From Lumnitzera littorea (lineage: Eukaryota; Streptophyta; Magnoliopsida; Myrtales; Combretaceae): DNA of 64,000 nt. The position numbers were made by a program, and so were the translations under genes. Below are positions 1-12,225 of this stretch, piece by piece. The DNA is taken from the NCBI GenBank assembly GCA_024138015.1, contig JAMXBB010000002.1:14927330-14991329 (forward strand), read 5' to 3'. Below the pieces are notes generated by a model. The model did not search any database. It saw nothing but the letters and a program-made list of their open reading frames with translations, and was not told the DNA's origin. The stretch's first letter is position 1. Each line of letters opens with the position of its first letter.

Positions 1-385
1 GTGTAATTGTGTGAAATTACCTAAACAAATAATTATTGTAAAATCCACTATGGAGTAAGAGTTTATTACTTTGGAATTGGTTGGTAATGAGGCCGAATGG
101 TTAAAAAACCTTTTCGCGAATATTCTATTAGGCATAAAGCCAATACCTTCTATGTCAATGCATTGTGATAGCCAAGCGGCAATAGCTATTGTAAAGAATA
201 AGACTTGTAACGGCAAAAATAGACACATTCATTTGACATATAAAGTAATTAAGTAGTTACTAAAAAATAGAATTATATCTGTTGATTATGTTAAGTTTGA
301 AGTGAATTTGGTCAATCCTTTGATTAAGCCATTAAGAAGAAAGTTAATTTATGAAACATTGACAAGAATGGGATCCCATGAATAA
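1..385 (+). pseudogene. Copia retrotransposon RNase H remnant (element E, 3' end)
   Basis: This is the C-terminal end of a Ty1/copia polyprotein entering from the left edge. The frame reads STME*EF, then EAEWLKNLF, SMHCDSQAAIA, NGKNRHIHL and later MGSHE. This is the usual order of the copia RNase H tail, including the HCDS(Q/K)AA block and the RHI block. A TAA replaces a sense codon in STME*EF near position 58 and another stop follows the KVIK stretch, so it is not functional. RNase H would degrade the RNA strand of the RNA:DNA hybrid during reverse transcription. The 300 bases that follow look like a copia 3' untranslated stretch, with a purine tract (TTGTGTGGGGGT) near 682-693, but I could not define an LTR after it. 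Confidence 0.75.
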
Positions 386-3300
386 GGTTCATATGGATAA
401 TAACAAATCATGTGTTAATCTTACTAGCACTTTAAATCTTGCCCCTTCTATGGTTTGTGTTGTGCCTGACTACAATTAATGTGCGAATGAATATTTTTTA
501 ATGAATTTCGTTTCCTTTATGGGAGGTGTATATAATTATAATATATGCTTGATGAAATCACATATATGAGTATGGAGTCAAGCCACTCCTATGAGATTGC
601 AGTATAATCCTTAAAGCACTTATGAAATATCAAGCATGTGCATGGCCTATTAGCATAAAACTACAATGATCAGTAGAAAATTGTGTGGGGGTATAATATG
701 AACGATAAGATCCTTAACATGCAATGAGAATTTTTATTTCATAGAAACTAAATGTTTTGCCAAAATTTTTATGTGTTATATCTTATCTTTTTAAATTTGG
801 TTCATGCTTCAAAATGCACCAGATTTAAAGTATTATACACTTATATATTTTTGTCTAGCAAATTATTATTATTATTATTATTTTAAAAGAGAGTCTTTTG
901 AAATATGTAGGGGATTGTTGCATATAATTAGTATTTCGAAAGCCTTTTATCCCATGTTTATTATATATTATCTCAATTTATTTATTTGGTACATCTTTTC
1001 ATTATTTGGCTTACTATCAATAAAGCAACAATTTAAATTTTAAATTTTCAATCAATCTTATTCATTACTCATACAATATGAAATAAATAATTTACAATTA
1101 TTGATTAAGACAAATCAAATCTTTTTTTAATTGGTTGAATATATATATTTTTCCACTTGCCAAATAAAAACGGATCATTATTACATTAAAAGTAAAATAA
1201 AAATCTTCTCTTTTGGCTGGGTATATTTACATTATTATTTATTTCCTACTAATTTCTACTTCCTATTTACATAAATGACCTGTTCTATTCTAGTGATTAA
1301 TACCAAAAAAATCCTTAAGGACAGTGCTTATAGGCCCACTCGGACTTTGACATAACTTTACCTTTCTCCTTGTTCCACCATGTATATGATGCAGTAACAC
1401 ATATTAGACTTTATAGGCCCCCCATTTAGGACATTGTATCTCATGTAAGACAGTACTTCGACCATTGGAACAGGATGGGAGTGCCATGAATGCTGCAATT
1501 AGATTATATATGGATAATTGGATATCGATAGATTTATTTATTATGTTTTATAGCTTTTATATAGATTTGAAAAGTGTAACGATTTATATAATTATAGATT
1601 TAATTAATTGTATGTTCTGAATCAGTAGGAATATGTGATGGACTAATAATGTCCTAATCTTAGAGAATGTATGAAATATGTTTGCAAAGGAAATGCTCTA
1701 CATACAGTTGGAGGGAACTAATTGTAACTGTGCCCAGAACGTCGTTTCTTCGCTTCCCTTCCCACCGCCAGAAGGCAAAAACTAATAATCCTTGAATATG
1801 AGGACAAAAGGCGAGACACTTTGAAAAGTATTATATATATATATATATATTGTTTTCCTGGGTTTCTGAAAACGTTTTACAGTTCTGTTGGAGTGCAGAC
1901 GAAACTGGATGTTGATTAATTTGAAATGATAACTTCAAAAATTTTTGAATCTTAAGTGTGGCAAGTCAAGGCTGCTTATGCTGCAGGTTCTTCTGTTCTA
2001 TATATTTATTGGGATTTCCCTGTTATGATATGTCTGCCAAAGAAAAAGGTTACATCAACACATCCCACAAATTGAAGTTATTAATGATTTTTTCTTTTAG
2101 CAAGAGCCAACCATGATAAAATTTATGGTCCCCTTACATCGACTAATTTTCAATTATTTTGGTGGGGAAGCTACTTGACTCATGCTTCAGTCTTTAGTAT
2201 ATTACAAATGACCGGTAAATAATTATATGGTATGCTCCTCACGGAAAGAAGAACATATTGTTTTTTTTTTTTTTTTTCCCATTTCAATCATATATACATA
2301 TTAATCCACTAATGAATGTTCAGGATGATTGTTAAGCTTCAAAAAGAAAATTTTTCACTCCATCCGATATTGATCACAAACTTTAAGAAAAAACATAACA
2401 TAAAATGATGGAAAATTTTGACATTAATATAATATAACATCTATCATACGATAAAGATGATTCCGATAAGTTACGGTTTTTTAAGGAAAAAGAAAAAAAA
2501 AATACTTGTAGCAACCTTTTCATGGTTGCTAGTAAATAAAATAATAATTCAATAATATTCTAAAAGCTCCAGCATTATCACATTATGATAGAGGTGGATG
2601 GTAATTTTTCTTTGATTTTCGGGTACAAAGTAATTCTTTTACTTCTTATGGTAATAAAATGTAAAATCATGACGATTTTATATTCTATTAATTTATTACA
2701 CCCTAAATGTAGATGTATGAACTCCTTGAATGCATGTCATGTACGTATAATATTGGTTGTGTGCTTCATTTGACTTCAAGGAGCAATGTGGCTTGAGATG
2801 ACGGTTTCAAGTGGGACGAAGCAGAGATAACTTACGGAGGAAGAATACACACTCCCAACAGCATCATATACTTATGATGGATACAGGAGTTCAAGAGTAT
2901 TGACTGCGCAGTTCCTAAAATCTGAACTGGAACAACTTTGAATGTTTATGAATCTCTAATCTTCTAGACCCTGTTTGATTCTTGAGCTTAGAAATTTGAT
3001 GATTGATTCTGGCTCTTATCGGTTTCGGCCCGTCTTGTTATCCACTTCCGAACTTGTGTTTGAGAATAGTTTTCTGGTACTTGTAGGATTTAATGCTCCA
3101 AGACCACCTCAAATTACCTCCATGAGGCATGGATAAGATTGGCCAACTCTTCTTAAATTTTTTTCATGGTTCTAACCGTCTAACCCAATAGTTTGTGGAC
3201 ATTGCTGTCAAGTACATGAACTTGTTGAGAAAGATTAAGATAAGTCTGATTAAGCTAGCCTGAATTGTTCCTATCCAAGCTTATTGAGGCGAAAATTCTT

Positions 3301-5729
3301 AAGTTATCCTAAAAACTGAGTTTGATTATTTGAATTGTATCACTCAATCGACTAATCGATCTAAGGAGCTAGTGGGCATAATACAATTTAGTCTGAAGAT
3401 ATTTTAGCCCTTATACACTAAGAGTTGTAAACGTAATAAGTTTTGACATGTTATTCACATTCCAAATCGAAAAACATAAAAATTAGAGTATTAATTGTTC
3501 TACTATGGTAATCAAACCTGCTATGATATTATTTCACATAATGAATTTGAATAGTTGCATGAAAAAACTTCTTTTTGATTTTAATAAGGTATTATTGCCT
3601 ATTCATTTAGCTTTACATCGTTTACCAAAAAAAAAAAAAATGCTTTGTTTAATATATGATCTAAAACCAAACATAATGAGTTTTTAAGTTTGTTTGACCA
3701 CCTAAATAGAATTGTAACTTAGTCCCTAACAAAATCATGGGCAAAATTGAATTTATGAAAAAACAAAAAAAAATTACTTATTTAATTCAATTTGGTTCAC
3801 TGTTCTACAACTTTTGGTTTGAGTCCATATTTGTCTATTTTAAAACACATATTCCATGATTGTCCTTGTAAGAGATTTGGAAAGACATTTATCGGATAAT
3901 ATCATTAATTAGCAGTTGATCATAATCCTATGAGAAACTCAATTTTACCCCAATATTAAAATTTATCCAAAAAATATTAAATAATAAGGCGGTGTGCTTT
4001 TCAACTCTATAAAATTGCTGTTAACAATTGCTCTTCCAAATAGGAGGAATTTCAGTGTTTTTGACCATAAGAAGAACCGAACAAAGCCTAATATTGGGGA
4101 GCTAGACGTGTTAATTAAAAGAAAGAAAGAAAAAATAAAAGCGTAAGATGATTAGATAATAATAATTATTATTATTTTCACTTTTTCCAGAATCGCAGCT
4201 TTGGAATATCATAGTAAACTTTTTCTTTGGTAATTATGTCTCTCATGATGGACATGCGAAAAGGAATTTTCAATTTTCCAGGAAAGTTAATGCCCCGATC
4301 ATTTAGACATTATTACCAAAAGTACCCGTTTTTCCTTCCAAAATGCGATGGACTTGGACCCACCCGTCTCGGGTGGGACTTTCTTATCCAAAGCTTCGTT
4401 ATCACTTGTCAGGAGGGAAGGAGTAATTGATTGCTCATCTTAGTGGCAGAAATGTTATTAAATGCTTCTTTTGTTTTTTTTTTTTCCTTTTTCTTTTTTT
4501 TTTCTAAGTAGGCCGACCAAGCCAAATTTAATTGTAAAGCGAACTAAAGAGTAGTTTTTCTTCCAATTTAGTTTGAAAAATTCTCAAATCAGACCTAATA
4601 AAAAATTACGGTTAATTTTGGAACAGCTAATCATTTCAAGTCAAAAATTCCAAACCAAGCCGTTTTGAAAAGATAAAGTAAACATTTTACTTGTAATTAG
4701 TAAAATTCTTTTGTTATATATTGGTTAAAGAAATTTTTTGTTTTTATTTAATTAGGTAATGTTTGGTTGCGCAAAATTTATGAAATTGGATTGGATAAAA
4801 TTTTTTATCTTACATTTGCAAGTTAAGCTTGATTATTGAATAATAAGGGGTTTAAAAGACTGCACAAAATATTTAAAATTTTTATCATCTAAAATATAAT
4901 ACAAAAGTTGTTTTTATTCGATAAAAGTACAAGTATTGAGGATATAAATATTATTAAATAAATATTAGATAACATGTCAAAATATGTAATTTTAAATAAA
5001 ATAAAATTTTAATTAAATAAATATTAGACAATATTGATTGGATAAATATCTATAATATTAAGTCTAGTACTTGTATATATCAAATAAGAAAAGGACTTCT
5101 TAAAAATGTGTATCTAGTATTATGTAAACCAAATATAGTACAATAATACTATATTATCTTATACTCTTTGTCTTTGTACTGTACAATTCTCTTTATCTCT
5201 TATCCAATTTTAGTAATCAAACAATATTTCAATCATTAAAATATATTAGACTTTTGTGGTCATAGGTTGTTAGATTATGGTTGAATTAAAGTTTATATAT
5301 ATTCATAAGAGTTGTTAAGACATATTCGAAATGTCTTAATAGTAGCCAAGACTGTTATAGCTAATAGTTTAGTTATGGATGACTTATCTAAAGGTAAAAA
5401 GTTTTTTATATTTTACTAAGTATTTTAGAAGCTCATATTATTGATTTCCTATTAATATTACTAATTGTGTATTACTTTATAAAATTAAAAAGTGTGAAGG
5501 ATATTATATTAAATATTTATATTTATAATACTATATGAATGGTGGGATGAGGATACAAATGATTATTCAAAATTTTCTCACATCAAGTAAAAAGTAATAT
5601 TTTAACGGATATGTTACATGTTAGAGATAATAAAATGTGTTATAACATACTCCACACAAAAAGATATATTTGTCTTGCTTTTATTTTGACACATTCAAGG
5701 ATTTTTATTTTACTTTGAAAGGAAAATTA
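386..5729. other. AT-rich region without recognisable gene
   Basis: The first ~310 bases are probably the 3' untranslated part of the copia remnant to the left. The rest has only short open frames without recognisable domains, many A/T homopolymers, a TA microsatellite near 1831-1851 and a poly-T near 2260-2277. I see no splice-linked gene, RNA gene or complete mobile element. Confidence 0.5.
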
Positions 5730-5917
5730 TTGTTCAATGGAAATAAAAATTTCGCCTTGTAACAAAGAATAGTGATGAAGATGTTTGTGTACCTAAGTAT
5801 AGTGAGGGACCTACCATAAGAAATAGTAATTGGAAGGAGTTGAAAGCAAAGGCTATATTAATTGTTCGATTTTATTTAGCCAATGATGTGGTGAAAGAGA
5901 AATTACTGGCCATATCC
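5730..5917 (+). pseudogene. Copia gag fragment (element D, left part)
   Basis: The frame contains SNWKELKAKAILIVRFYLAN and then DVVKEK. It fits the copia gag (UBN2-type) motif in which W-x2-L-x2-K-A is followed by I-x-x-x-L-A-D-x-V. The coding match stops where element A is inserted at 5918. The D sequence resumes after 14776 with more gag-like, knuckle-like and reverse transcriptase matter on the same strand, so I read 5730-5917 and 14777-16620 as one old copia split by A. The relic is very diverged, so assignment is by motif only. Confidence 0.55.
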
Positions 5918-6213
5918 TGAAGAAATCTGATATGCTCTTTGGGATGAATTTTAGCTGATTGAAGACCAAATCTCCATTGAAATGTATTTCTTATAACAGA
6001 GGAAAAGAGTGAGAAGAATAGAGAATGAGAGAATGTGAAGTCAATTAGTTGAGGACTATTACATTGACTCTTATATACAAGACGAATACTGTAGCTAACT
6101 AAACCTATAGGAAGATGATAACTGGATGATAGCCAAACTACTAATCAACGTATACATGGAAAATATAAGTAGGCAAAAAATAGAAAAAAGAATAAATAAG
6201 TAATATCTTAACC
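5918..6213 (-). repeat. 3' LTR of copia element A
   Basis: It matches 14513-14771 over nearly its whole length, with small indels and many substitutions; the extra ~37 bases lie near 5943-5980. In plus orientation it begins TGAAGAAATCTGATATGC. On the minus strand it begins GGTTAAGATATT where the other copy has TATTAAGATATT, so the ancestral start was probably TGTTAAG. Confidence 0.85.
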
Positions 6214-6240
6214 CCTAACCCCCACCCCCTCCTCTACTTC
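6214..6240 (-). other. Polypurine tract of element A
   Basis: The minus strand reads GAGGAGGGGGTGGGGGTTAG directly before the 3' LTR. This is the position and composition expected for the plus-strand DNA primer site of an LTR retrotransposon. Confidence 0.7.
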
Positions 6241-6249
6241 TTTTAGTTG

Positions 6250-7554
6250 GAGCCATCTAGAGCGGTAACTTGGATTGAGAAAGAAAGAGTTGTTGCGCAT
6301 TAACAAGCATTCTACAAAATTCCAAGCTAAGAAAGTATTTCACAAGACCTAAGTCTTTGATAGTAAACACAACATCTTGCTTGGACTTTAAATTAGTAAT
6401 GAGGCACTCATTAGAACTAGTTACCAACCTATCATCCATATAAAGAAGTACTATAACAAAACCTTCTCTACTACTCATAGTGAAGAGTGAATAATCATGT
6501 TTAGATTGAACAAACCCTTCACTAAGCAAAAAATTGGAAATTTCTAGGTTCCATTACCTTAAGGCTTGCTTAAGTCCATATAAAGACTTCTTAAGATAAC
6601 ATACTTATCCAAGCTTAGCTCTATCATAACCTTTAGGATGATACATATAGATTTCCTTACTAAGATAGCCATGCAAGAATGCACTATTGACATCAATTTG
6701 GTGTAAAGGCCAAGAGAAAGCTATAACAATAACAAGGAGAATACAAACCATGTTCAACTTTGCAGCAGGAGAAAACATTTCATTATAATCTTCCCCTTTA
6801 ACCTAAGCATAACCCTTAGCAACGAGATAAGCTTTATCCCTTTTAACACTACCATTAGGTCTATATTTGATTTTGTAGACCCATTTACAACTTATGGCAT
6901 TTTTTCCTTTAAATAAAGATGTTAATTCCTAAGTATCATTACTTTCTAATGCACAAATTTCTTTATCTATTGCATTTCTCAACTCTTTAAACTTTATAGC
7001 TTGTTAATAATATTTTGGTTCATAGATAGCTAACACATGTGCAAGTGAAACAAGATATTCACGAAGAAATTCATGATAGATGGCATGAGTAAATAACGGA
7101 TATTTAGTCTTACTATAATGATTAGCAATAGTTTCAACACGAGAGCAAACATTGCACATAAAATCATGTAAGCATAGAGGTAGCTTATGGGCTTTATTGG
7201 AATAGCACAACATAATATGTTGTGAAAAATCTAATGAATGATTTAGAAATTACTGGTGGAGTTGAAACATAAGGCATGTCAATAAAGGAATCAGAACATT
7301 TAAATGTAACAAGGGATAAGGATGAAGAAGAATCAACACCACAATCAATTAAGGACTAATCTTTAAATGGAAAATGATATTCAAAAGTTACAACATCCTT
7401 ATTGCAAACAACTTGCTTCGTATCTAAATGATACACCTTGTACACTTTCTAAGGAGTACCATAACCAAGAAACATACCCTTAACTCCTTTAGGATCAAAT
7501 TTATCTTTCAAGGGTATAAGATTAGCAGTGTAGCAAAGACATCCAATAACCTGT
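6250..7554 (-). pseudogene. Copia A polyprotein, integrase C-terminus and reverse transcriptase
   Basis: Reading leftwards, the region begins with VIGCLCYTANLIPLKDKF, the end of the integrase region, then a linker with LAHVLAIYEP. Reverse transcriptase follows: QIDVNSAFLHGYL at about 6680, GLKQALR near 6565, then SKHDYSLFT and LLYMDDRLVTS near 6430. The first catalytic Asp (IDVNSAFLHG) and the YMDD box are both present. The frame ends with FLSQSKLPL near 6257, so the last part of RT and RNase H are gone. Stops occur after the QALR stretch and elsewhere. The upstream half of the same polyprotein lies at 12226-14380, beyond the nested insertion. Confidence 0.8.
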
Positions 7555-8632
7555 TGTTAAGTCTGAATTTTTCTAGTTTTTATATTTTTTGCCTTAATTT
7601 GATCAATATTAAACTCTTTTTGTTTAATATTAACCTTTGATTAGAGATTAATCAAAACTTGGTTTTCATTTGATTTTGAAAAAAGAAAAAAATGGAGTTG
7701 CCATAAGACTAGAGTTAGAAAAAAAATGGATTAGGTTAAATCAATCTATTGGTCTACTAAAAAAATCAATTTTTTTTTTAAAAGGCTTTTTGAAAATCAA
7801 AGATTTGAATCCGAGGGTTAACTTATTAAACTTTAACAAGTACCACTTTATCTTTCCAAAATTAATTTTATCTTTCAAAATACACTTTTATCTAATTCTA
7901 CATTCACAACAAACTAATTCTATTTGTACAAAAAATAACAAATCAAAATTATTTATAAAAGGAAAAATAAAAAGATTTTCCTATTTTAAGTTGCCTCGTA
8001 GGTTTTTACATGCCTTCTATTAGATATTAGACTTTTCATAATTCATTCATAAAAACTTTAAATGTGTTGATTTATTTTAATTTTAGAAATTGATTGAGTT
8101 TACGTCTCTTAACTATTTGGTTTTTGTTTAGAAAAAGTTTCTAAAAGGGTCTTAAAAAATTCTAAAGAAGATTAAATATTTTTACTTTGGAAAATGAATT
8201 TTCTAAGTTATAAAACTCATTTATTTATTTTTCTTATTTTTTATTATCAAATAAATAAATAAAAATGAACAAAAGGCTTTCCTTTCTTTCTTCTCCTTCT
8301 CTTTTTTTTTTCCATCTTTTTTCCAATAACAATTAGATAAATTTACAAAAAATAAAAAAAATAATACAACAAATGAAACAAAGAAGGGGGACTAGACCAA
8401 ATCCAAAACAATGGCTCGAATGGAGCAAGGTCGGCAGGTCAGATCTGAGTCTAACCTGGTTACATGTATAGCACTTGAGTGTAAGATGAAGGAGAAGCAC
8501 AATAGTAAGTGTGGTGGCTCGATTTAGAGCATTTTAGGGTTATTTTTATGTGGGTGAGACTGGCTTTATATGTTTCATATTGGGGAATATGGGGGTAGGA
8601 AGGATACCTTAGCCAATAGTGGTCGTTTGGGT

Positions 8633-11335
8633 AGAGTTCCAATTTGGATGATGGCAGTGGTAACGAGTTAGTTTAAGTGGTGGTGGTTGTGACTCGAAAG
8701 GGTATTGGGATATGGATTTTTAAATTCCATGAGTATGATCGTGGAATCAGTTTTGGTTGTGGAGTGGTGGAGGTAATGTTTCTAAAAGGTAGCCGCCACT
8801 GTTAGGGTTTGGCACAATTCATGGTGGAGATAGAGCTAGGGGCGGCAACAGTAGAAGGGTCTGGATGAGATTGAATGCTTGATACTTGGGGAGCTCGGCT
8901 TTGCTAATAGTTTAGCTTGAGAAGGCTTTGAGCTTGAGTAGTAGCTTAGAGAGATAAAGTCAAACCCTTATAGGGAGAGAAAGTTTTGAGTGTTAATGTT
9001 TAAGTAGATTTGAGTGATGAATCATTGATCTCTCAAGCTTCCCAAGTCCTTTTTATACTGATTCAAGCTAATGGTGGCCATTTAGGTGGAGTTCTAATTT
9101 AGACAATAGCGATGGTAGCAAGTGTGTTTGGGTAATGGTGGTTGTGACTCGAAAGGGTATTGGGACATGGGTTTTAGGATGCTACGAGTACAGCTATGGC
9201 ATCAGTCTTGGTCGTGGAGTGATGGAGGTGCTGTTTCTAAAAGGTAGCTACAGTGGTTACGGTTTGACGTGACTCATGGTGGAGATGGAGCTAAGGGCGG
9301 CGGCAGTGGAAGTGCATGGATGAGATCGAAAGCTTGGCATTAAGGGAGCTCAACCTTGCCAATAGTTTGCTTGAGAAGGCTTTAAGCTTAAGCAGTAGCC
9401 TAGAGAGAGAAAGTCGAACCCTTGTAGAGAGAGAAAGTTTTGAGTGTGAGTGTTTAAGTGGATTTGAGTAATGAATCATTGATATCTCAAGCTTCCTAAG
9501 TCCTTTTTATACTAATTCAGGCCAATAGTGGACATTTAGGTGAAGTTCCAATTTGGATGGTAGTGGTGGTGGGTGTATTTGCATAGTGGTGGCTATAACT
9601 CGAAAGGGTATTAGGACATGGATTTTTGGATGCCACGGATATAACCATGGCATCAGTTTTGGTTGTAAAGCGGTAGAGGTGGTGTTTCTAAAAGGTAGCC
9701 ACTATGGTTAGGGTTTAGTGCGACTCATTGTGGAGATGGAGTTAGGGGTGGTGGTAATGGGAGGGCGTAGATGAGATTGAATTCTTAGCACCTAGGGAGC
9801 TTGACTTTGCCAATAGTTTTGCTTGAGATGGTTTCAAGCTTGAGCAGCAGCTTAAAGAGAGAAAGTTGGACCCTTGTAAGGAGAGAAAGTTTTGAGTGCG
9901 AGTGTTTAAGTAGATTTGAGTGATGAATCATTGATTTCTCAAGCTTCCTAAGTCCTTTTTATATTGATTTAAGCCAATGGTGGCTGTTTAGGCAGAGTTC
10001 CAATTTGGATGGTGGTGATGGTAGTGGGTATATTTAAGTAGTGGTGGCTGTGACTTGAAAAGGTACTGGGACATGGGTTTTTGGATGCTATGAGCATGGT
10101 TGTAGCATTAGTTTTGGTCATGGAGTGGTAGAGGTGGTGTTTCTAGATGGTAGCTGCCATGATTAGGGTTTGGTGCGACTCGTAGTAGAGATGAAGCTAA
10201 GGGCAATGGCAATGGAAGGGCGTGGATGAGATCAAAAGCTTGGCACTTGAGGAGCTCGACCTTACCAATAATTTTGCTTGAGAAGGCTTTGAGCTTGGGC
10301 AATAGCTTAAAGAGAGAAAACGGAACCCTTTTAGGGAGAAAAAGTTTTAAGTGTGAGTGTTTTAGTGAATTTGAGTGATTAATCATTGATTTCTCAAGCT
10401 TCCCAAGTCTTTTTGATATTGATTCAAGCCAATGGTAGCTATTTAGGTAGAGTTCCGCTTTAGATGGTAGTGATGGTGACAGGTGTGTTTAAGTAGTGGT
10501 GGCTATGACTCGAAAGGGTATTGGGACATAGGTTTTTGGATGCTATAAACACGGCTGTAGCATCAATTTTGGTCGTAAAGTGGTGTAGGTGGTGTTTTTA
10601 AAAGGTGGCCGCCATAATTAGGGTTTGGCGCGACTCATGGTAAAGATGGAGTTAAGGGTGGTGGCAATGGAAGGGTGTGGATGAGATCAAAAGCTTGGCA
10701 CTTGAGGAGCTCGGTCTTACCAATAGTTTTGCTTAAGAAGGCTTTGAGCTTGAGCAGTAGCTTAGAGAGAGAAAGAGAAACCCTTATAGGGAGAAAAAGT
10801 TTTAAGTATGAGTGTTTAAGTGGATTTGAGTGATGAATAATTGATTTCTGAAGCTTCCTAAGTCTTTTCTATATTGTTTTAGGCCAATGGTGGATGTTTG
10901 GGTGGAGTTCCAATTTGGATGGTAGCAAGTATGTTTGAGTGGTGGTAGCTGTGATTAGAAAGGGTATTAGGACATGGGTTTTTGGATGCCATGAGCATGG
11001 TTGTAGAATTAATTTTGGTCATAGAGTGATGGAGGTGGTGTTTCTAAAAGATGGCCTATATGGTTAAGGTTTGGGACGATTCATGGTAGAGATGGAGCTA
11101 GGGGCGGCGGTAGTGGAAGGGCATGGGTGAGGTCGAAAGCTTGGTACCTGGGGAGTTTGGCTTTGCTAATAGTTTTGCTCGAAAAGGCTTCAAGCTTAAG
11201 TAGTAGCTTAGAGAGAGAAAGCCAAACCCTTATAGAGAGAGAAAGTTTTGAGTATGAGGTGTTTAAGTAGATTTGATTGATGAATCATTGATTTCTTAAG
11301 CTTCCCAAATCCTTTTTATACTGATTTAGGCCCAA
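8633..11335. repeat. Tandem array, six copies of a ~452 bp unit
   Basis: The landmark GAGTTCCAATTTGGA or a close variant recurs at about 8635, 9081, 9542, 9995, 10449 and 10905. The landmark GATTTGAGTGATGAATCATTGAT recurs near 9010, 9460, 9912, 10366, 10822 and 11270. Spacing is about 448-460 bases. Every copy also has CGAAAGGGTATTGGGACATGG or a variant and TTTCTAAAAGGTAGC. Copies differ by scattered substitutions and small indels. Short open frames on the minus strand recur with the unit but are not conserved in length, so I do not call them genes. Confidence 0.88.
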
Positions 11336-11922
11336 AACATACAAGGAAAACATCGAAGTAGCATCAAATTGTAAATCAAAGCTTAATGGGTCTTAATTTT
11401 CTTGATCTAATTATAACTCTACTTGATTTTAGTTGAAATAAGTAGTTAAATGTGATCCCCAGATAAATGTTTTTTCTTGGAATTCCATTTAGAAGCTTTG
11501 AATCGTATTAAATAAGCTTGAATTGTGCAAAATAAAAGTGAAAGAAAATCTGAGTTTGCAAACTTTTATTGATTTTCGACCTACATTTAGATCCTTAAGT
11601 GAATGTATTTGGAATTGTTTTGGCGTTCAATTTGTAGCATCCTAAGAGATCTTCGTGATTTCACCATTAATTTGGTGGAATTATAAAGAAAAAGGGATTA
11701 AATTTGGTTTGAAACTAAGCACCGTAGCTACCTTTTACGTAAGAAAGAGATAGAAAAAAGAAGGAAAGTGCCTATATCAGCTAATTAGAAGTTGATACGG
11801 CTAACAAATGGCATAGTAAAGAGGAAAAAATGAAAAAGGCGTAACTACGCCTAGTGGGTTTTGAACCCTTATCTCCAATGCATGCATGTGTGCGTGTTCT
11901 TTATTATTGGGCCATTAACCTG

Positions 11923-11988
11923 TATCTAATCCATAACCTTGTCCATATATGCAATGCATATATGGACTAGGTCAACTTGGGTTAGATA
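11923..11988. repeat. Inverted repeat with perfect 13-bp core
   Basis: GTCCATATATGCA at 11941 is followed after one base by its exact reverse complement ending at 11967. The arms extend imperfectly outwards (TATCTAATCC on the left against GGGTTAGATA on the right), giving a hairpin with arms of about 31-34 bases. It lies in the right end of the nested non-coding element. Confidence 0.75.
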
Positions 11989-12225
11989 TAAATTTAAGCT
12001 TAGGTCTAATATTTCTTTTTTTATTTATGACTTAAATAGCATACTAAAGCTATTTTTAAAAAAAATTCTATTCTATTTTAAATTATCCACTTCTTCTTCT
12101 TCTTCTTCTTCTTTTTTTGTACTTTTCTAAATTTTCTATTTTTTTTTATTTTTTATGAATTAAGATCTTTTTTCCTTATTTTAAAATTTCTAAAACTGTA
12201 AAGGGGCAAAAAATGGGTGTTTACA

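Larger units (their letters stand above)
7555..12225. mobile_element. Non-coding 4.67 kb TG...CA element nested in copia A
   Basis: The insertion begins TGTTAAGTCTG and ends GGGTGTTTACA, flanked by CCTGT (7550-7554) and CCTTT (12226-12230), a 5-bp target duplication with one mismatch. Removing it joins the integrase frame as ...SRLKVIGCLCY, which is strong support for the boundaries. The termini are near-inverted (TGTTAAG against TGTAAAC). No gag, protease, RT or integrase is visible and I found no pair of terminal direct repeats. It could be a large non-autonomous LTR-type derivative or one long solo LTR. The centre is a tandem array (8633-11335). Orientation is unknown. Confidence 0.7.

Noticed and set aside
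7670..8023. Open frame of 117 codons (+) at the left end of the non-coding element
   Set aside because: Lysine/phenylalanine-rich from A/T-rich DNA, no domain, and inside an element with no other coding matter.
8633..11335. CRISPR-like array
   Set aside because: Repeats are ~452 bp and directly joined without unique spacers, in a plant nuclear context. It is a tandem satellite-like array.
11840..11890. GGGTTTTGAACCC string resembling a tRNA B-box or 5S-like promoter
   Set aside because: No cloverleaf can be drawn and no A-box at the right distance; such strings are common in plant LTR elements.
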